Positions 27,853-36,609 of a stretch of DNA of 64,000 bases are shown here, one piece after another. The position numbers and the translations under genes are program-made. Within the stretch, counting starts at the first letter, position 1, and each line of letters starts with the position of its first letter. A model generated the notes under the pieces. That model saw only the letters and a program-made list of their open reading frames with translations. It was not told the DNA's origin and ran no database searches. The stretch covers positions 1,391,001-1,455,000 of the forward strand of contig NZ_CP092473.1 in assembly GCF_014287515.2 (NCBI RefSeq), read 5' to 3'. Source of the stretch: Roseburia rectibacter. Its GTDB lineage: Bacteria; Bacillota; Clostridia; Lachnospirales; Lachnospiraceae.

Positions 27853-29253
27853 ATGAAACAATACGATGTAATTATTATAGGAGCCGGACCATCCGGTATC
27901 TTTTGCGCATATGAACTGATCCATGCAAAAAAGGATCTTAAAATTTTAATGATCGAGAAAGGCAGACCGATCGAAAGAAGAGAATGTCCGAAGCGTAAGA
28001 CGAAAGTCTGCGTTGGCTGTAAGCCTTGTTCCATCACGACCGGATTTGCCGGTGCCGGTGCATTTTCTGACGGTAAACTGTCACTTTCTCCGGATGTAGG
28101 CGGAAATCTGCCGGAAATTTTAGGTTATGATAAAACGGTAGAATTATTAAAAGAATCCGATGATATTTATTTAAAATTCGGTGCAGATACAAAAGTTTAC
28201 GGCGTGGACAAAGAAAAAGAGATCCGTGAGATCCGCAGAAAAGCGATCAACGCAAACTTAAAACTCATCGAATGTCCGATCCGCCATCTTGGAACAGAAG
28301 AGGGCTATAAGATTTATTCCAGACTGCAGGAGCATCTGTTAGAGCAGGGTGTTGAGATGGAATTTAATACCATGGTCAAGGATATTATCATTGAGGATAA
28401 TGAGGTCAAAGGAATCATTACTGAAAAAGATGAAGAATATGCAGCTTCAGAGGTTATTTCCGCGGTTGGACGTGAAGGAGCAGACTGGTTTTCACATATC
28501 TGCGAACAGCATGGTATTGAAACAAAGGTAGGTACGGTAGATATTGGTGTGCGTGTTGAGGTTCGTGATGAGGTCATGGAGTTTTTAAACCAGAACCTCT
28601 ATGAGGCAAAACTGGTTTACCATACCCCGACATTTGATGATAAAGTACGTACATTCTGTACCAATCCATCCGGCGAGGTTGCAACAGAGTATTACGATAA
28701 CGGGCTTGCTGTGGTAAATGGTCATGCATATAAGTCCAAGGATTTAAAGACAAACAATACCAACTTTGCGATTCTCGTTTCCAAAAACTTTACCAAACCG
28801 TTTAAGACACCGATTGAATATGGAAAACAGATCGCACAGCTTTCTAATATGCTCTGTGATGGAAAAATCTTAGTGCAGACGTTTGGCGATTTCAAGAGAG
28901 GAAGAAGAACAACAGAGGAACGTCTCTGCAGGAATAACCTGATCCCGACTTTAAAAGATGCGGTACCGGGCGATCTTTCTTTAGTATTCCCACATCGTAT
29001 CATGGTCGATATTGAGGAAATGTTAATGGCTCTTGATAAGGTAACCCCGGGTATTGCAAGTGATGAGACACTGCTTTACGGTGTGGAAGTGAAATTTTAT
29101 TCCAATAAGGTAGTGGTCAACTCTGATTTTGAGACAAGCGTGAAAGGACTGCGTGCGATCGGCGACGGTGCATCTGTGACAAGAGGATTGCAGCAGGCAT
29201 CCGCAAACGGAATTTCCGTTGCAAGAAGTATCTTAAAATTAATGGAACAGTAA
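27853..29253 (+). CDS. FAD-dependent dehydrogenase (COG2509-type), substrate unknown
   Basis: 466 residues. N-terminal Rossmann motif DVIIIGAGPSGIFCAYEL binds FAD. A Cys-containing segment (CPKRKTKVCVGCKPCSITTGFAGAGAFSDGK) and late motif GVEVKFYSNKVVVNSDFETSVKGLRAIGDGASVTRGLQQASANGISVARSI are typical of the uncharacterised FAD dehydrogenases widespread in Firmicutes. The Cys cluster may bind metal or a redox centre. The start is chosen at the ATG following GAGGAAA; the upstream in-frame ATG at 27784 lies in the hairpin region. It lies 26 bases upstream of a PrsA-like gene. Confidence 0.85.
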   Translation: MKQYDVIIIGAGPSGIFCAYELIHAKKDLKILMIEKGRPIERRECPKRKTKVCVGCKPCSITTGFAGAGAFSDGKLSLSPDVGGNLPEILGYDKTVELLKESDDIYLKFGADTKVYGVDKEKEIREIRRKAINANLKLIECPIRHLGTEEGYKIYSRLQEHLLEQGVEMEFNTMVKDIIIEDNEVKGIITEKDEEYAASEVISAVGREGADWFSHICEQHGIETKVGTVDIGVRVEVRDEVMEFLNQNLYEAKLVYHTPTFDDKVRTFCTNPSGEVATEYYDNGLAVVNGHAYKSKDLKTNNTNFAILVSKNFTKPFKTPIEYGKQIAQLSNMLCDGKILVQTFGDFKRGRRTTEERLCRNNLIPTLKDAVPGDLSLVFPHRIMVDIEEMLMALDKVTPGIASDETLLYGVEVKFYSNKVVVNSDFETSVKGLRAIGDGASVTRGLQQASANGISVARSILKLMEQ

Positions 29254-29279
29254 GGATTTCATAAAATCGGGTAAACAGG

Positions 29280-30269
29280 ATGAAGAGAAAATTTACAAGG
29301 GTTGCGGCTGTACTGTGCGGTGTGTCACTGTTATTGAGCGGATGCCGCATTGGCAATAAAAATATTGTGGTTTCAAATATATTAAATGACCGTCAGGTAT
29401 TCAGGATCGAAGGAACTGTCTGCAGTTTAAAAGAAGCAAGGGTGTATATGACCAACTACCAGAATATCTACGGAACAGCGTATGGGGTGGATCTCTGGAA
29501 ACATGATTTTGGGGATGATTCCCTCGTAAAGTATATAAAAGCGATCACAATGGAAGAACTTACGCAGGTGGTCAGTATGGATCTGCTTGCACAGTCAAGG
29601 GAAGTTGCACTTTCAGAGGATGAGCTTTCTGCAATATCAGAGGCTGCAGCAGAGTATTATGCATCATTATCCCAGGAGGAAGGCACTTACCTTGATGTGA
29701 CAGAGAGTGATATCAGCGAATATTACCAGCATTACGCATTAGCCCAAAAACTCTACAATTCACTGACGAATAGTGTGAATGAGGAAGTAAGTGATGACGA
29801 GGCGCGTGTGATCGAGATCATGCAGATCTTTGTTGCGGACAGTACAAAGGCAAATGATGTAGCTGCAAAGTTAGAGCGTGGGGATGATTTTGCATCTGTG
29901 GCAAATAATTATAATGAACTGTCTTCCATACAGACCACGGTTGCGCGGGATGAGCTTCCAAAAGAGGTGGAAGAGGTTGCATTTAATCTCGATAACGGCC
30001 AGACTTCGTCTAAGATTGCAACAGACAAAGGTTTTTACTTTATCAAATGTCTGAATAAATACAACGAAGAACTGACAGAAGCAAACAAGTCAAATATCGT
30101 GGAAAAAAGAGAAAAAGAGGCATTTGATGATGTTTATAACCAGTTTGTGGCAGGTTTAGATTCCAGTATCAATAAAGATATGTGGGATGCGCTCACATTA
30201 GATACCACAGATGGTATACAGACAGACAGTTTCTTTGAGATTTTTGAAAAACATTGTGGGGAAATATAA
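29280..30269 (+). CDS. PrsA-like peptidyl-prolyl isomerase lipoprotein
   Basis: 329 residues. The N terminus is a lipoprotein signal with lipobox LLLSGC, so it should be tethered to the outer face of the membrane. A SurA/PrsA-like helical N-terminal domain is followed by a parvulin domain around residues 170-260 (EVSDDEARVIEIMQIFV, FASVANNYNE, VARDELPKEVEEVAF, SSKIATDKGFYFIKCL). It likely helps fold exported proteins. Divergence from PpiC consensus is considerable, so catalytic activity is uncertain. The next gene follows 18 bases later. Confidence 0.82.
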   Translation: MKRKFTRVAAVLCGVSLLLSGCRIGNKNIVVSNILNDRQVFRIEGTVCSLKEARVYMTNYQNIYGTAYGVDLWKHDFGDDSLVKYIKAITMEELTQVVSMDLLAQSREVALSEDELSAISEAAAEYYASLSQEEGTYLDVTESDISEYYQHYALAQKLYNSLTNSVNEEVSDDEARVIEIMQIFVADSTKANDVAAKLERGDDFASVANNYNELSSIQTTVARDELPKEVEEVAFNLDNGQTSSKIATDKGFYFIKCLNKYNEELTEANKSNIVEKREKEAFDDVYNQFVAGLDSSINKDMWDALTLDTTDGIQTDSFFEIFEKHCGEI

Positions 30270-30287
30270 GGGAAAAGAGGATGAAAT

Positions 30288-31637
30288 ATGACAAAAGATA
30301 TGACGAATGGTTCTCCGATGAAGCTGATTTTAGGTTTCTCCATTCCACTTTTGTTTGGATATCTGTTTCAGCAGTTTTATAATCTGGTAGATACACTGAT
30401 CGTCGGAAGATTTCTTGGTGTGGATGCGCTTGCAGCAGTAGGTTCTACCGGATCATTAAACTTTTTGATCATCGGATTCTGCATGGGTGTCTGCAATGGT
30501 TTTGCGATTCCCCTGGCACATAAATTTGGTGCCGGTGATTACAAAGGATTACGTGCATTTATGGTCAATGCTGTTTATTTATCTGCAGTTTTTGCAGTTG
30601 TTATGACGATAGTTACGGTAGTATTCTGCCGTCCTATCTTAGAGTTGATGCGTACACCGGACAACATTATCGATGGGGCATACCTGTACATTGTGATCAT
30701 TTTTGCGGGAATACCGGCAACGTATCTGTACAACCTTATTTCAGCGATCATCCGTTCCATGGGAGACAGTAAGACGCCGGTTGTGTTTTTGGTGATCTCA
30801 TCTGTGATGAATATTGTACTGGACCTTGTTTTTATTATAAATCTTCATCTGGGTGTGGCAGGTGCATCGCTTGCAACAGTGATCTCACAGGCAGTATCAG
30901 GAATCGGATGCCTGATCTATAGCTGGAAGAAGTTTGAGATACTGCATCCGGATGCGGATGAACGCAGATGGAACAGTTCTTATATGAAAACACTCTGTGG
31001 TATGGGCGTGCCGATGGGACTGCAGTATTCGATTACGGCAATCGGAAGTGTTATTTTACAGAGTGCGGTAAATACCCTCGGATCTAATGCGGTTGCATCC
31101 ATGACTGCAGGAAGCAAGATCGGTATGTTTTTCTGCTGTCCGTTTGATGCAATGGGATCAACGATGGCGACTTATGGCGGACAGAATGTCGGTGCAAAGA
31201 AAATGGACCGTATCTCAAAGGGATTAAAGGCGTGTTCCATGCTTGGAATCGGGTATGCAGTCATTGCATTTGGCGTGCTCGCACTGACCGGAAGGAATCT
31301 TGCGCTGTTCTTCGTGGAACGTGCTGAGGTGGAAGTCATTGAGAATGTATACCTGTTTTTATTTATCAACAGCGCATTTTATATTCCACTCGCATTTGTT
31401 AATATCGTCCGTTTCCTGATACAGGGAATGGGATACAGTAAATTTGCGATCCTTGCAGGTGTATGCGAGATGGTGGCAAGAACACTTGTCGGATTTGCAT
31501 TAGTGCCGATGTTCGGATTCCCGGCAGCATGTTTTGCAAGCCCTGTCGCATGGATTTTTGCAGATGCATTTTTGTTCCCGGCATACCGTCATGTATACCA
31601 TAAGACAGAAGAGATGCTGAATGTAAACATACAGTAA
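30288..31637 (+). CDS. MATE family efflux transporter
   Basis: 449 residues, 12 predicted membrane helices. N-terminal signature MTNGSPMKLILGFSIPLLFGYLFQQFYNLVDTLIVGRFLGVDALAAVGSTG is typical of the NorM/DinF-like MATE proteins in Firmicutes, followed by the second-half repeat MGVPMGLQYSITAIGS. These are cation-coupled exporters of drugs or metabolites; the substrate cannot be told from sequence. The start follows AAAGAGG. It is close to the upstream PrsA-like gene. Confidence 0.92.
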   Translation: MTKDMTNGSPMKLILGFSIPLLFGYLFQQFYNLVDTLIVGRFLGVDALAAVGSTGSLNFLIIGFCMGVCNGFAIPLAHKFGAGDYKGLRAFMVNAVYLSAVFAVVMTIVTVVFCRPILELMRTPDNIIDGAYLYIVIIFAGIPATYLYNLISAIIRSMGDSKTPVVFLVISSVMNIVLDLVFIINLHLGVAGASLATVISQAVSGIGCLIYSWKKFEILHPDADERRWNSSYMKTLCGMGVPMGLQYSITAIGSVILQSAVNTLGSNAVASMTAGSKIGMFFCCPFDAMGSTMATYGGQNVGAKKMDRISKGLKACSMLGIGYAVIAFGVLALTGRNLALFFVERAEVEVIENVYLFLFINSAFYIPLAFVNIVRFLIQGMGYSKFAILAGVCEMVARTLVGFALVPMFGFPAACFASPVAWIFADAFLFPAYRHVYHKTEEMLNVNIQ

Positions 31638-31698
31638 GTGGTAAAGACGTTTTCTGAACCTTGACATCATTATTATAACAATAGAAATGGAGAAAAAT

Positions 31699-33255
31699 AT
31701 GAGTATATTAAATGTTGAACATCTGACCCATGGCTTTGGAGACCGTGCCATTTTTGAGGATGTTTCGTTCCGTCTGCTTGCGGGGGAACATATCGGATTG
31801 GTCGGAGCCAATGGCGAGGGAAAGTCCACATTTATGAATATTGTTACCGGAAAGCTGATGCCGGATGAGGGAAAGGTTGAGTGGGCAAAAAATGTGCGCA
31901 CCGGTTATCTGGATCAGAATTCCACGCTGCAGAAGGGAATGACGATCGAGAGTGTTTTAAAGTCAGCATTTGCATGGCTGTTTGAACAGGAAGAACGTAT
32001 GAATGAGATCTGCGATCAGTTAGGCAGTGCCAATCCGGATCAGATGGATGCGATGATGGAGGAACTTGGTGTGATCCAGGATATGCTGACGATGCATGAT
32101 TTTTATGTCATTGACAGCAAAGTGGAAGAAGTTGCGAGGGCACTTGGATTATTGGAATTAGGTCTTGACCATGATGTCTCGGATTTAAGTGGTGGACAGC
32201 GTATGAAGGTCCTGCTTGCGAAACTGCTTTTAGAGAAACCGGATATCCTTCTTTTAGATGAGCCGACAAACTATCTGGATGCAGAGCATATTGCGTGGCT
32301 GACGCGCTATCTGCAGGAATATGAAAACGCATTTATCCTGATCTCACATGATATTCCGTTTTTGAATGATGTAGTAAATATTATTTATCATATGGAAAAT
32401 CAGAGACTTGACCGTTATGTAGGAAACTACGATAAATTTCAGGAAGTCTATGCAGTTAAAAAATCACAGCTTGAGGCTGCATACCGCAAACAGCAGCAGG
32501 AGATCAGTGAATTAAAAGATTTTGTGGCGCGCAACAAAGCACGTGTGGCTACGAGAAATATGGCAATGTCACGCCAGAAAAAACTGGATAAGATGGACGT
32601 GATTGAGCTTGCCGCAGAGCGTCCGAAGCCTGAGTTTGATTTTAAACTCGGACGGACACCGGGAAAATATATTTTTGAGACAAAAGATCTTGTTATCGGT
32701 TACGATGAGCCGTTATCAAAGCCGCTTAATATCTCTATGGAACGTGGTCAGAAAATCGCATTGGTCGGTGCAAACGGTATCGGAAAGACTACGTTGCTGC
32801 GCAGTATTTTAGGACTTGTTCCGGCACTTTCCGGGGAAGTTACACTGGGTGAAAATCTAGAGATCGGCTATTTTGAGCAGGAGATCAAGGGTGAAAATAA
32901 AAATACCTGTATCGAAGAGATCTGGGAGGAATTTCCGGCATTTTCACAGTATGAAGTGCGTGCAGCACTGGCAAAATGCGGGTTGACGACAAAGCATATC
33001 GAAAGTCAGGTGCGTGTGCTAAGCGGTGGTGAGCAGGCAAAGGTACGTTTGTGCAAATTGATGAACCGCATGACTAATATCCTGCTTTTAGACGAGCCGA
33101 CAAACCATCTGGATGTGGATGCAAAAGATGAATTAAAACGTGCTTTAAACGAATACCGCGGGGCAGTACTTTTGATCTGTCATGAACCTGATTTCTATCA
33201 GGATGTGGTAAATGCAGTGTGGGACTGCTCGAAGTGGACGACAAAGATTTTATAA
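31699..33255 (+). CDS. ABC-F family ATPase (ribosome-associated)
   Basis: 518 residues with two ABC domains and no membrane segment. Walker A motifs are GANGEGKST and GANGIGKTT; signature motifs are LSGGQRMK and LSGGEQAK; both DEPTN Walker B segments are intact. The linker contains the basic helical arm (FVARNKARVATRNMAMSRQKKLDKM) typical of ABC-F proteins that act at the ribosomal E site. It could be a translation factor or a ribosome-protection protein; sequence alone does not decide. The ATG chosen is 6 bases after GGAG; an earlier ATG at 31687 contains that ribosome site. Confidence 0.9.
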   Translation: MSILNVEHLTHGFGDRAIFEDVSFRLLAGEHIGLVGANGEGKSTFMNIVTGKLMPDEGKVEWAKNVRTGYLDQNSTLQKGMTIESVLKSAFAWLFEQEERMNEICDQLGSANPDQMDAMMEELGVIQDMLTMHDFYVIDSKVEEVARALGLLELGLDHDVSDLSGGQRMKVLLAKLLLEKPDILLLDEPTNYLDAEHIAWLTRYLQEYENAFILISHDIPFLNDVVNIIYHMENQRLDRYVGNYDKFQEVYAVKKSQLEAAYRKQQQEISELKDFVARNKARVATRNMAMSRQKKLDKMDVIELAAERPKPEFDFKLGRTPGKYIFETKDLVIGYDEPLSKPLNISMERGQKIALVGANGIGKTTLLRSILGLVPALSGEVTLGENLEIGYFEQEIKGENKNTCIEEIWEEFPAFSQYEVRAALAKCGLTTKHIESQVRVLSGGEQAKVRLCKLMNRMTNILLLDEPTNHLDVDAKDELKRALNEYRGAVLLICHEPDFYQDVVNAVWDCSKWTTKIL

Positions 33256-33261
33256 TAATTC

Positions 33262-33322
33262 AGATGCCGTTTTCAGAAGGTGATTCATAACAATAAAACA
33301 CTTTCTGAAAATGGCATTTTAT
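33262..33322 (+). terminator. terminator after the ABC-F gene
   Basis: ATGCCGTTTTCAGAAGGTG pairs with CACTTTCTGAAAATGGCAT, two weak positions, followed by a T-rich stretch. It overlaps a possible early start of the next gene, which argues for the later start. Confidence 0.8.
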
Positions 33323-33346
33323 ATTTTAAGAAGGGAGATGTGGAAA

Positions 33347-34615
33347 ATGCAGCCAGATTATTATAAGGAGTTTACCTGTATTGCAGATCAGTGCAGCTTT
33401 ACATGCTGCAGGGAGTGGAAGATCGGGGTGGATGATGTTACTTTTAAAAAGTGGAAACATACATGTATACCGGACGGGATGTATGAGGAAAGCCTGATCA
33501 GGCAGAATGTGGCTGATTGCAGCAATGGCGGAAACAGAGAAAGCTGCGTGCAGAAAAGACAGGATCTGAACACAAAGGAAAAAAAGCTGCAACTGAGTGA
33601 GTATGTGATAAAAAAGGATGGAAGCAGAGTTATAGGGTTAAATGAAGAGAAAAACTGTCCGTTTTTAAATGAAAAAAAATTGTGCAGATTAGTCCTTGCC
33701 TATGGGGATGAGATACTTTCACAGACTTGTCAGATTTTTCCAAGGGAGCTTCATACATTTAATGAAGATGTTACGGAATATTCCCTGATGCCGTCCTGTC
33801 CGGCGGTCGTTGATCTGTTATGGAAAAGAGATCATATTTCTTTTTCCGGGGAAATGGATGCATCTGCCTACCGGGAACTTGCTCCGCTTGTGAACTTACG
33901 TGCATTTCTGATGAAGCTGATGGAAGATGATGCACATACGCCGGAACATGATCTGATGAAGATTTTTTATGTACTGCTTGATCTATACGAACGGGTGGAA
34001 AAGGAGCCGGTAAATGATGCGGTAAAATCGTATCCGGATGGATTTCTCGAAGAACTTTCAAAGACTATCGATGACATTGAGCAGAACCCGCAGTATTCCA
34101 TTGAGGAGCGCAACGAATTATTCCTTGATCTTGCAGAAAATTACCGCAGGGAAGGGCTGTATGAAAAATACTTAGAGCCAGTGGCACAGCTTGCAGAACA
34201 GTTGTCGGAACAGGGAATCAAGGAGGAGGTTGTAAAAGAATGGCAGGAGTTTGAAGTACTTTTTTTGAAATACCAGCCTCTGATGCGCCGATTTCTTTTG
34301 ATGGAATTATATGCGGACAGTTTAAAACCGGATGGCAATATAGAAGAGATGGTCGTGCAGGTGCAGTGGATCGCCATGGAATATGCCACGATCCGGCATG
34401 CAGTTTTTTTGTACTGGCTGCTTGGCATGGAAAATAAGTTTTCGAATGGTAAATCTATTTCACAGGAAGCTCTTGCTTATGAGAATCTACGTGAGTATAT
34501 CGTTGTGATTTCCCGCGTGATGGGATATGAGGAAGAGGATATTTATGAATATCTGGAAAACAGCTTTGAGGATATCATCTGGGACTGGGGATATTTTGCG
34601 TTGATTTGTGGTTGA
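33347..34615 (+). CDS. fliB: flagellin lysine-N-methylase
   Basis: 422 residues. Starts MQPDYYKEFTCIADQCSFTCC, the cysteine-rich N terminus of the FliB family, followed by a second Cys set (CPFLNEKKLCRLVLAYGDEILSQTCQIFPR and PSCPAVVDLLW). FliB methylates lysines of flagellin, and the cysteines probably bind an iron-sulfur centre. The ATG is 9 bases after AAGGGAG; earlier Met codons fall in the terminator or ribosome site. No flagellar genes are nearby, so the substrate flagellin is elsewhere. Presence suggests a motile host. Confidence 0.85.
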   Translation: MQPDYYKEFTCIADQCSFTCCREWKIGVDDVTFKKWKHTCIPDGMYEESLIRQNVADCSNGGNRESCVQKRQDLNTKEKKLQLSEYVIKKDGSRVIGLNEEKNCPFLNEKKLCRLVLAYGDEILSQTCQIFPRELHTFNEDVTEYSLMPSCPAVVDLLWKRDHISFSGEMDASAYRELAPLVNLRAFLMKLMEDDAHTPEHDLMKIFYVLLDLYERVEKEPVNDAVKSYPDGFLEELSKTIDDIEQNPQYSIEERNELFLDLAENYRREGLYEKYLEPVAQLAEQLSEQGIKEEVVKEWQEFEVLFLKYQPLMRRFLLMELYADSLKPDGNIEEMVVQVQWIAMEYATIRHAVFLYWLLGMENKFSNGKSISQEALAYENLREYIVVISRVMGYEEEDIYEYLENSFEDIIWDWGYFALICG

Positions 34616-34640
34616 CATCTGCTGTTAAATGTATTATTGT
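34612..34640 (+). promoter_or_regulatory. promoter of the small membrane protein/YbjQ pair
   Basis: Consensus TTGACA at 34612-34617 overlaps the fliB stop, 17-bp spacer, TATTGT at 34635-34640. Start codon 35 bases downstream after AAAGGAGG. Confidence 0.6.
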
Positions 34641-34674
34641 ATTATTCAGATAATACACAAAGGAGGCTGGAGTT

Positions 34675-34908
34675 ATGAAGAAAGAACATTGCAGTAAAAT
34701 GATAGCTCCGATTATTATTGCGATTATTCTGATCGTGTATTACGTTGCAATTGCTGCCGCATTTGTGCTGATCCCGGATATTGCAGTCATAGTAAAAATA
34801 CTTATGATAATCATTCCGCTGGCATTGGCAGGAGTAGCATTTGCGGTAACTGTAGAACGTGTGAATGAGATAAGGAGTGGAGAAGAAGATGATCTTAGTA
34901 AATACTGA
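34675..34908 (+). CDS. small two-helix membrane protein
   Basis: 77 residues with two hydrophobic segments (about residues 10-31 and 36-59) and a short acidic C-terminal tail (ERVNEIRSGEEDDLSKY). It overlaps the YbjQ-like gene by 20 bases, so the two proteins are translationally coupled and perhaps work together. No family recognised with certainty. Confidence 0.7.
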   Translation: MKKEHCSKMIAPIIIAIILIVYYVAIAAAFVLIPDIAVIVKILMIIIPLALAGVAFAVTVERVNEIRSGEEDDLSKY

Positions 34909-35203
34909 TTATATCAGCGGCAAAAATTTAGAAATGCTCGGTCTGGTAAAGGGAAGCACGATCCAGAGCAAGAATATTGGAAAAGATATTACACAGAGTT
35001 TCAAAACATTAGTTGGTGGGGAATTAAAGGCATACAATGAAATGATGAATGAGGCAAGAGCCCTTGCCACTAAACGTATGGTGGAAGAAGCAGAAAGTCT
35101 TGGTGCGGATGCGGTTGTAAATATCCGCTATGCATCTTCTGCAGTTATGCAGGGAGCCGCGGAAGTTATTGCATATGGTACGGCTGTAAAATTTGTAAAT
35201 TAG
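34889..35203 (+). CDS. YbjQ/UPF0145 family protein
   Basis: 104 residues. The family pattern is visible: MILVNTDYISGKNLEMLGLVKG, GGELKAYNEMMNEARALATKRMVEEAESLGADAVVNIRY, and AAEVIAYGTAVKF. Members form small oligomers with a dodecin-like or heavy-metal-binding fold; the function is not established. The ATG follows AAGGAG by 11 bases; a GTG 12 bases earlier is in frame but overlaps the ribosome site. Confidence 0.85.
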   Translation: MILVNTDYISGKNLEMLGLVKGSTIQSKNIGKDITQSFKTLVGGELKAYNEMMNEARALATKRMVEEAESLGADAVVNIRYASSAVMQGAAEVIAYGTAVKFVN

Positions 35204-35213
35204 TAAAAAATTC

Positions 35214-35244
35214 TTGACTTGTAGTCCACTTCAGGTTGTAGAAT
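35214..35244 (+). promoter_or_regulatory. MerR-type promoter with 19-bp spacer for the cupin gene
   Basis: TTGACT at 35214-35219 and TAGAAT at 35239-35244 are separated by 19 bp. This over-long spacer is the hallmark of promoters activated by MerR-family regulators. No MerR gene is in the window. Confidence 0.55.
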
Positions 35245-35308
35245 TTATAAGTACTTCCGGTGGGGAAGCAAGTGATAAAATTCGTCGACGGAAAGGAGTA
35301 ATTTTATT

Positions 35309-35746
35309 ATGAAGACTACAAGTAAAGAAGAATTTGAAAAACAGAACGTATTTGGAACAGGAGCGGAGAATACAGGATTTGCACAGTATTTTATCGGTAA
35401 TTCTTATCTGAATCCACTGACAGATCCAAAGAACTGTGCAGTATTTATGGCAAATGTTACGTTTGAGCCGGGTTGCCGCAATAACTGGCATATTCATCAT
35501 GCGGCAAAAGGTGGCGGACAGCTTTTGATCTGTACAGCAGGTGAGGGATGGTACCAGGAAGAGGGAAAAGAGCCGGTCAGCCTGACACCGGGTACGGTGA
35601 TCACTATTCCTGCAGAGGTAAAGCACTGGCATGGAGCGAAAAAAGATAGCTGGTTTTCCCATATTGCAGTGGAAGTTCCTGGAGAAAACTGCAAAAACGA
35701 ATGGTGCGAACCGGTATCTGATGAAGTATACGATAAACTGAAATAA
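35309..35746 (+). CDS. cupin-domain protein
   Basis: 145 residues. The cupin metal site is visible: NNWHIHHAAKGGGQLLICTAGEGWYQEEG (motif 1, H-x-H followed by a Glu) and IPAEVKHWHGAKKDSWFSHIAVE (motif 2). Similar proteins are often found next to carboxymuconolactone decarboxylases or reductases under MerR control and may detoxify reactive carbonyls; that role is inference. The ribosome site AAAGGAG precedes the ATG. It is the last intact chromosomal gene before the mobile region. Confidence 0.82.
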   Translation: MKTTSKEEFEKQNVFGTGAENTGFAQYFIGNSYLNPLTDPKNCAVFMANVTFEPGCRNNWHIHHAAKGGGQLLICTAGEGWYQEEGKEPVSLTPGTVITIPAEVKHWHGAKKDSWFSHIAVEVPGENCKNEWCEPVSDEVYDKLK

Positions 35747-35760
35747 AATAATAGAAAAAA

Positions 35761-35955
35761 GGGGCTGTAAAATAAGCCCGTAGATAAAGAAACGTCCGGC
35801 GGGAGCGTCCAAAAGTTTGTGTAAACCTTCAAACTGATGTAAGATAAAATTACTCAGTTTGGAGGTTATTTTTATGGCAAGAAGAAAAGACAGCCCGTAA
35901 AAAGCAGCAATGGGAAAAATGATGCGTGATTATCTGAAAAATAATGATTGCCTGA
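35761..35955 (+). pseudogene. IS256-type (mutator) element, left-end remnant
   Basis: A noncoding end (GGGGCTGTAAAATAAGCCCG and following) leads to AGGAGG-like spacing and an ATG at 35874. The reading frame encodes MARRKDSP, a stop at 35898-35900, then KAAMGKMMRDYLKNND before homology stops. This matches the extreme N terminus of Lachnospiraceae IS256-family transposases. The gene is dead through the internal stop and loss of everything downstream. It marks the left edge of the accessory region. Confidence 0.6.
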
Positions 35956-36149
35956 TGGACTGTACTCTTCCTGTATGATTTCTTACCCGTTGTTTCTGCT
36001 GCTTTTGCTCCAGCAATCTTAGGACCACGTTCTACTGTATAGATGTTACTGCCCTTTATCCTCGTTCCTTTTGGCTCATGAGAATGAATCTTGGCTTTCT
36101 CCTTTGTGAGAATGACCATAGGCTTGTCATCCACTTTTTTTATATTCAA
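35953..36149 (-). pseudogene. truncated conjugative-element gene (N-terminal fragment)
   Basis: Reading on the minus strand from a TTG (or the upstream GTG) behind GAAGGTGAG gives MNIKKVDDKPMVILTKEKAKIHSHEP, then IKGSNIYTVERGPKIAGAKAAETTGKKSYRKSTVHQ, where it runs into the IS256 remnant. This N terminus resembles a small gene class of Tn1549/Tn916-like conjugative elements in clostridia. Its 3' part is lost, so the IS-derived sequence replaced it. It shows that a larger conjugative element once extended leftward. Confidence 0.5.
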
Positions 36150-36198
36150 TGTTCTCACCTTCTTTCAGAAAATTTCTGATTAAATCTTTATAAACTCG

Positions 36199-36227
36199 TT
36201 GCATAATTTGCTTCGTCTGTGTATACT
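36199..36227 (+). promoter_or_regulatory. promoter of the leader/cassette transcript
   Basis: TTGCAT at 36199-36204, 17-bp spacer, TATACT at 36222-36227. Transcription would run through the tandem-repeat leader toward the small genes. Confidence 0.6.
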
Positions 36228-36290
36228 ATAGTTAGTAGATGGGCTATATGCCTATCATGTGGACTGACACATAAAATCCGAAATTCTTTC

Positions 36291-36388
36291 CGGACTTCGG
36301 GTGCCGGACAGTTGGCTGGCAACGGAAAAACCAGTTTGCTTATCGGACTTCGGGTGCCGATCAGTTGGCGGACAACAGAAAAATCAGT
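36291..36388 (+). repeat. two tandem 45-base repeats in a leader RNA
   Basis: Units at 36291-36335 and 36344-36388 both begin CGGACTTCGGGTGCCG and differ at about six positions. Each carries a small stem (GTTG-N5-CAAC) whose loop has changed between copies. They lie between a good promoter and an intrinsic terminator, as in tandem regulatory RNAs or attenuators. The rest of the 36150-36477 gap contains only these elements. Confidence 0.65.
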
Positions 36389-36392
36389 CATT

Positions 36393-36436
36393 AAAGGAAG
36401 GTGTCATCTGCTACGGCAGACGAACCTTCCTTTTAA
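36393..36436 (+). terminator. intrinsic terminator or attenuator after the repeats
   Basis: AAAGGAAGGT at 36393-36402 pairs with ACCTTCCTTT at 36424-36433, with an inner TCTGC/GCAGA stem, followed by TTTT. It precedes the first small gene by 40 bases. Confidence 0.7.
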
Positions 36437-36477
36437 ATTTGCCAAAATACCATTTAGATATAAGGAACTTAATGCTT

Positions 36478-36603
36478 ATGACTAAGAAACAGGCTATTGC
36501 CATCATCACCAAGTGTGCAAAACAATACCAGCAGTATTTAGAAGGTAATCAGGTTGTTTTTGTCTATCGTGACGAAAACAATAAGTCAAACCATAGGATT
36601 TGA
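36478..36603 (+). pseudogene. PBECR4-like nuclease-domain fragment (N terminus only)
   Basis: 41 codons, MTKKQAIAIITKCAKQYQQY and on to a stop. The segment resembles the N terminus of PBECR4-domain proteins of mobile elements (KxAIxIIxxCAKxYxxxLExxxxxFxY). The usual catalytic region is missing, so it is probably a remnant; a genuine short protein cannot be excluded. AAGGAAC precedes it; a second ATG two codons upstream is equally possible. Confidence 0.4.
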
Positions 36604-36609
36604 GGTAAT

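Noticed and set aside
36291..36388. Two spaced repeats resembling the start of a CRISPR array
   Set aside because: Only two units of 45 bases, 8 bases apart, with no spacer-sized gap and no cas genes.
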